From Cellulomonas sp. 73-145 (lineage in GTDB: Bacteria > Actinomycetota > Actinomycetes > Actinomycetales > Cellulomonadaceae), in NCBI GenBank assembly GCA_001898185.1, contig MKTI01000002.1, forward strand, positions 62,001 to 126,000: a stretch of DNA of 64,000 nt, written 5' to 3'. A program made the translations under genes and the position numbers. The notes beneath the pieces were generated by a model. It had not been told where the DNA came from. It saw nothing but the letters and a program-made list of their open reading frames with translations, and ran no database searches. Positions 60,610 through 64,000 of this stretch are shown one piece after another. Position 1 is the stretch's first letter. Every line of letters begins with the position of its first letter.

Positions 60610-61605
60610 ATGTCCCAGCAGAAGCCCGACCCCGCCGACATCACGGCGGCGACCGCGTCCGACGCACCCGTCGAGACCGAGGCCGTCCCGGCCGGCACCC
60701 ACCCCGAGCCGGTGTCGGAGCCCGAGGAGCTGGCCGACGTCACCGCCGAGGGCGAGCTGGTGCTCGACGAGGACGTCGAGACCTACGTCGAGGGGCCCTC
60801 GCTGGCCGCCAAGCTCGGCGCCGAGGCGCTCGGCACGTTCGTGCTGGTGTTCGCCGGCGTCGGCGTCGCCCTGTACTCCGCCTTCAGCGGCGTCGGCGGC
60901 ACCCTGGCGGTCGCGCTCGCCTTCGGCATCGCCGTGCTGGCGGGCATCATCGCGTTCGGCCGGGTCTCCGGCGGGCACTTCAACCCCGCGGTGACCCTCG
61001 GCGCGGCGGTGGCCGGCCGCACCCGCTGGGCCGACGTGCTGCCCTACTGGCTGGCCCAGGTGGTCGGCGGCGCGCTCGGTGCGGCCGTGCTGTTCCTGAC
61101 GGTGCCGAGCGGTCTGCCGCAGATCCTGGGGCACCAGACCGGCGGCGTCCGCGCCCTGTTCAGCACGGTCTCCACCGGCTACGGCACCCACTCCCCGCTG
61201 GCGCACGTGCTGGCGCAGAACCAGATCACGTCCGACGTCACGTTCGGCGTCGGCGCCGCGCTGCTGGCCGAGGCGGTCGGCACGGCGATCTTCGTCGCGG
61301 TGATCCTCGGCGCCACGGACCGTCGCGCCAACCTGCAGCACGTCCCGTTCGCGGTGGGCCTGACGCTGTCCGCCGTCATCCTGGTGCTGCTGCCGATCAC
61401 CAACGCGTCGGTGAACCCGGCGCGGTCGCTCGCGACGGCGATCTTCTCCGAGGGCTGGGCGCTCAAGCAGGTCTGGCTGTTCTGGGTGGCTCCGCTGCTC
61501 GGCGCCGCCGTGTCCGGCCTGCTGTACCGGGCCTTCGCGCGCGAGCCGATCGAGGACGACCTGTTCGGCGAGGAGGACGAGGAGGAGATCCTCGTCGTGC
61601 AGTAA
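60610..61605 (+). CDS. aquaporin / glycerol-facilitator (MIP family)
   Basis: 331 aa. Six membrane helices with both NPA boxes: SGGHFNPAVTLG (NPA at about 124-126) and ASVNPARSLATAIF (about 269-271). The Arg after the second NPA is present. Unusual acidic extensions: the first 55 residues (Glu/Asp/Pro/Thr-rich, LADVTAEGELVLDEDVET) and the C-terminal EEDEEEILVV. Water versus glycerol selectivity cannot be set by eye. Opposite strand to icd with a 176-bp gap. Confidence 0.92.
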   Translation: MSQQKPDPADITAATASDAPVETEAVPAGTHPEPVSEPEELADVTAEGELVLDEDVETYVEGPSLAAKLGAEALGTFVLVFAGVGVALYSAFSGVGGTLAVALAFGIAVLAGIIAFGRVSGGHFNPAVTLGAAVAGRTRWADVLPYWLAQVVGGALGAAVLFLTVPSGLPQILGHQTGGVRALFSTVSTGYGTHSPLAHVLAQNQITSDVTFGVGAALLAEAVGTAIFVAVILGATDRRANLQHVPFAVGLTLSAVILVLLPITNASVNPARSLATAIFSEGWALKQVWLFWVAPLLGAAVSGLLYRAFAREPIEDDLFGEEDEEEILVVQ

Positions 61606-61624
61606 GGCACCTTCGCACTCCGTC

Positions 61625-61672
61625 GACGCCCGCCGTCTGCCTCCCGCTCCGGGAGCTCAGCCGGCGGGCGTC
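61625..61672. terminator. bipartite hairpin between aquaporin and flavoprotein genes
   Basis: An 11-bp perfect outer stem (61625-61635 with 61662-61672) enclosing a CTCCCG/CGGGAG inner hairpin; it overlaps the stop of the flavoprotein gene. Confidence 0.65.
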
Positions 61673-62928
61673 GCGCTGAGCAGGGTGCGCAGCGGCACGC
61701 CCTGGTCCGCGGCGGCCGCGACGTCGACCCGGGGCAGCTCGGCGCCGCCGAACGCACGCCGTGCCGGACCGACCTCTCGGTGCCGGTCGACGACCAGGAC
61801 CGCGGTGACGCGGTCGCCGGCGAGCCAGAGGACGCTCCAGCCGGCGGACGCCGTGGGGTCGCCGCGGACGACGACCTCGTCCGCGGCGCCGGGCTGGCCG
61901 AGCAGCACCAGGTCGTGGCCCAGCTGGGTGGAGAACACTTCGGGCGCGGGGTCGGCCAGCGCGGGGTCGTCCAGCACGGGGTCGTCCAGCGTGACCAGGT
62001 GGCGCGCCAGCGCCTCTGGTCCGCGCAGCGCCGCCTCCCAGTGCCCGCCCGGGACCCAGCCGTGCCGGGCCGACCGACGCACCGCCACGTCGCCGACGGC
62101 CCATACGCCCGGGACGGGTCGGTGACCCGCCAGCACCCGGTACCGCTCGTCGACCCGGACGGCACCGGACGCGTCCCGCGGCAGGGTGTCCCCCAGCCAG
62201 CCCGTCGCCGGTCGGGCGCCCACAGCGGCCAGCACCGTGGCCGCAGGCAGCCGTCGACCGTCAGCCAGCCGGACGCCGCCGTCCTCCACGGCAGCGACGG
62301 GCGCGCCGGTCAGCAGCTCGACGCCGGCCGCCGCGTACCAGGGCGCGGTCAGCGCACCGACCCGGCTGCCCAGCGCGGTGCTCAGCGGGGCGTTCGCCGC
62401 CTCGACGACGGTCACGGCGCTGCCGCTCGCCGCGACCACACCGGCCACCTCGGCACCGATCCAGCCCGCGCCGATCACCACCAGCGGCCCACCGGCCGCG
62501 AGCGCGGCACGCAGCTGGTCGGCGTCCGCTGTGGTGTGCAGCGTGCGGGCGGAGGGCCAGGCCGGAGGGCGGACGGCATGGGCGCCGGTCGCGAGCACGA
62601 CGTGGTCGGCGTGCACCGCGCCGGTGTCCGTGGCGACGCCGGGCCGTCCGGGCTCGTCGAGAAGCAGGGCGCGGGCGGGTCGGTCCAGCTCGACGCGGTC
62701 GGCGAGGGCATCGACGTCCACCCCCAGCTCGTCGGTCAGCCAGGCGGGTGCGGTGCGGTCGAGCAGGTGCTTCGACAGCGGCGGCCGGTCGTACGGCGGC
62801 ACGCCCTCGGCACCGAGCACGTGGATGTGGCCGTCGAACCCGGCCGTGCGCAGCTCGGCAACGGTGCGCGTGGCCGCCAGCCCGGCGCCGACCACCAGGA
62901 CGTCACGGGCGGCCGGGTTGGTGCGCAC
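61657..62928 (-). CDS. FAD-dependent oxidoreductase (ferredoxin reductase-like)
   Basis: 423 aa. FAD-binding GxGxxA at the start (VLVVGAGLAATRTVAELRTA), PPYDRPPLSKHLL (the RPPLSK box of ferredoxin reductases), VVIGAGWIGAEVAGVVA (NAD site) and a C-terminal VPGVWAVGDVAVR. It belongs to the putidaredoxin/rhodocoxin reductase group that feeds monooxygenases or, here, an unknown ferredoxin. No ferredoxin or P450 gene is adjacent. GTG 62928 chosen because TACCGT lies 6 nt upstream and the FAD motif starts 8 residues later; the open frame to 63246 is rejected. Confidence 0.9.
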   Translation of the reverse strand: MRTNPAARDVLVVGAGLAATRTVAELRTAGFDGHIHVLGAEGVPPYDRPPLSKHLLDRTAPAWLTDELGVDVDALADRVELDRPARALLLDEPGRPGVATDTGAVHADHVVLATGAHAVRPPAWPSARTLHTTADADQLRAALAAGGPLVVIGAGWIGAEVAGVVAASGSAVTVVEAANAPLSTALGSRVGALTAPWYAAAGVELLTGAPVAAVEDGGVRLADGRRLPAATVLAAVGARPATGWLGDTLPRDASGAVRVDERYRVLAGHRPVPGVWAVGDVAVRRSARHGWVPGGHWEAALRGPEALARHLVTLDDPVLDDPALADPAPEVFSTQLGHDLVLLGQPGAADEVVVRGDPTASAGWSVLWLAGDRVTAVLVVDRHREVGPARRAFGGAELPRVDVAAAADQGVPLRTLLSATPAG

Positions 62929-62934
62929 CGGGCC

Positions 62935-62940
62935 ACGGTA
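62935..62940 (-). promoter_or_regulatory. -10 element for the leaderless flavoprotein gene
   Basis: TACCGT on the minus strand, 6 nt before GTG 62928. Confidence 0.5.
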
Positions 62941-62962
62941 GTCTGCCGAGAGGGAGGCACGG

Positions 62963-63427
62963 ATGGGCGCTGAGCATGCGGTCGGTCGTGCGCCGACGGG
63001 CGCACCGACCTCCGGTGGCGCACCCCGCACACCGTCCGCCACCGCGTCCACGTGGCCCCGGATCGACGCAGACGGCACCTCGACGAGCAACCCCGGCGCC
63101 GTGCCACCGATGGCTGCGTCCTCGCCGTCGCCCGCAACGGGAGCCGTCCCGCTGGTCGCCCGGCGCCGGCCTCGTCTGCCGCGTTCGGTCCTGCTGGTGG
63201 TGCTCGGGGTCGTCCTCGTGGTGGTCGGCGCCCTGCTGCTCGGCACCCGCGCGGCGGCGGGTCTGCTCGCGCTGCAGCTGCTGGTGTGCGCCGTCGTGCG
63301 GGCCGTCCGCCCGGCCCCCGGACCGAACGCGTTGGCCGTGCGCTCACGCGCTCTCGACGTGCTGACCCTGACTGCGTTCGCCCTAGTCCTGGGCGTGCTG
63401 GCGGCGATCGTCCCCAGCGCGCGCTGA
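62963..63427 (+). CDS. small membrane protein (DUF3017-like)
   Basis: 154 aa. About 70 residues of Pro/Ser/Thr-rich cytoplasmic sequence, then three hydrophobic segments (RSVLLVVLGVVLVVVGALLL, AAAGLLALQLLVCAVVRAV, LDVLTLTAFALVLGVLAAIV). The helix spacing and the ARP-AP-GPNALAVRSR loop fit DUF3017, a small actinobacterial membrane family that is usually found by folD, purH and mdh. ATG 62963 follows GAGGGAGG. Function unknown. Position next to purH and near mdh matches the ancestral arrangement from which folD has moved away. Confidence 0.75.
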   Translation: MGAEHAVGRAPTGAPTSGGAPRTPSATASTWPRIDADGTSTSNPGAVPPMAASSPSPATGAVPLVARRRPRLPRSVLLVVLGVVLVVVGALLLGTRAAAGLLALQLLVCAVVRAVRPAPGPNALAVRSRALDVLTLTAFALVLGVLAAIVPSAR

Positions 63428-63430
63428 CGG

Positions 63431-63504
63431 CTGCCGCGACAGCCGCGGCAGGCACCGTCGCGGGACGGGCTCGTCCGGGACCGCCGTCTGCACGGTCCCG
63501 GACG
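63431..63504. terminator. two hairpins between the DUF3017 gene and purH
   Basis: First, 8-bp stem 63431-63438 with 63444-63451; second, 12-bp perfect stem 63472-63483 with 63493-63504 ending 8 bp before the purH stop. They could terminate both convergent transcripts. Confidence 0.65.
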
Positions 63505-63511
63505 GTGCCCG

Positions 63512-64000
63512 TCAGTGGGCGAAGTGCCGCGTCCCGGTCAGGTACAGGGTGACGCCGGCCGCCTTCGCCGCCTCGATCACCTCGGGGTCACGCACGGAGC
63601 CGCCCGGCTGCACGACGGCGCGCACCCCGGCGTCCAGCAGCACCTGGAGGCCGTCGGCGAACGGGAAGAAGGCGTCCGACGCAGCGACCGAACCGCGCGC
63701 CCGCGCCTGACCGTCCGCGTCGGCGCGCTCGACGGCCAGCCGGCACGAGTCCACGCGGTTGACCTGCCCCATCCCGACCCCGACCGAGGCGCCGTCGGCG
63801 GCGAGCAGGATCGCGTTCGACTTCACCGCCCGGACGGCCCGCCAGGCGAAGGCCAGGTCGGCCAGCGTGGCGTCGTCGGCGGCGTCGCCCGCGGCGAGCG
63901 TCCACGTGGTCGGGTCGTCGCCCACGGCGTCGATCCGGTCCGCCTGCTGCACGAGCAGGCCACCGCTGATCGAGCGCTGCTCGAGGCGGGCGGCCGGCGG
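63512..64000 (-). CDS. purH: bifunctional AICAR formyltransferase / IMP cyclohydrolase, C-terminal part (runs off the window)
   Basis: The last 162 codons of purH; the rest lies beyond 64000. Formyltransferase-domain motifs: [19 protein letters not shown] (the KSNAI segment binding AICAR), [30 protein letters not shown] (the catalytic region around DAFFPF), [15 protein letters not shown] and the closing LTGTRHFAH. It uses 10-formyl-THF to formylate AICAR (ZMP), the molecule sensed by the riboswitch upstream of glyA-folD 15 kb away. Confidence 0.95.
   Translation of the reverse strand, partial: PPAARLEQRSISGGLLVQQADRIDAVGDDPTTWTLAAGDAADDATLADLAFAWRAVRAVKSNAILLAADGASVGVGMGQVNRVDSCRLAVERADADGQARARGSVAASDAFFPFADGLQVLLDAGVRAVVQPGGSVRDPEVIEAAKAAGVTLYLTGTRHFAH

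Overview
The window is 64 kb of very GC-rich actinobacterial chromosome with strong third-position GC bias, GTG starts and WhiB, AdnAB and mycoredoxin genes. Gene content (an [FeFe] hydrogenase in an actinobacterium, a MmsA/ChvE-type sugar transporter, a eukaryotic-type NADP isocitrate dehydrogenase) points to a facultatively anaerobic member of the Micrococcales, probably Cellulomonas-like. This placement is inference; there is no rRNA gene in the window. No tRNA, rRNA, CRISPR array or intact mobile element was seen.

Layout. 1-1.5 kb is a graveyard: a possible serine-recombinase fragment and the remains of a heptose-biosynthesis cluster (gmhA, hldE and a GT9 glycosyltransferase, all truncated and frameshifted). 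1.5-7.1 kb holds a TetR gene facing a tightly coupled five-gene operon (UMF1-type transporter, lipase-like hydrolase, two glycerophosphodiesterases, quinone reductase) headed by an apparent leaderless eight-codon upstream ORF. 7.3-33.4 kb matches the gene order I recall around Rv3193c-Rv3211 of Mycobacterium tuberculosis: UPF0182 protein, PPA1309 protein, PDZ/Lon-like protease, zincin, YgjP-like peptidase, ThiF-like protein, whiB7, uvrD2, mrx1, nudC, a macrolide-phosphotransferase-like kinase, adnB, adnA, TetR, DUF3107, a ferritin-like protein and an rhlE-like RNA helicase. 33.5-40.4 kb has marC and a PHP phosphoesterase, then a three-gene [FeFe] hydrogenase operon (NuoF-like, catalytic, NuoE-like) and a Xaa-Pro aminopeptidase. 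40.4-51.1 kb is housekeeping: MgtE/CBS protein, DUF1003, mrp, exonuclease III, the glyA-folD operon behind a ZTP riboswitch, a divergent marR/eamA pair, a GNAT gene and purU. 51.3-58 kb carries a sugar ABC transporter operon (gguA-gguB-chvE) and an ROK regulator with an orphan sugar-ABC ATPase. 58-64 kb carries mdh, icd, an aquaporin, a ferredoxin-reductase-like flavoprotein, a DUF3017 protein and the 3' part of purH, which runs off the right edge.

How the parts work together. One-carbon and purine metabolism recur (glyA, folD, purU, purH); the ZTP riboswitch in front of glyA-folD reports the purine intermediate that accumulates when 10-formyl-THF is short, the cofactor PurH uses and PurU destroys. 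WhiB7, its leader peptide and attenuator, and a nearby antibiotic-kinase-like gene form a plausible ribosome-stress resistance module. The hydrogenase would dispose of fermentative reductant using NADH and possibly ferredoxin; its HydE/F/G maturases are not in this window.

Regulatory style. At least a dozen genes have a TANNNT -10 element ending 6-8 nt before the start codon and no Shine-Dalgarno sequence, the signature of leaderless transcripts; I used this to choose several starts. Leadered exceptions stand out: whiB7 (about 380 nt), the RNA helicase (about 220 nt) and glyA (about 155 nt).
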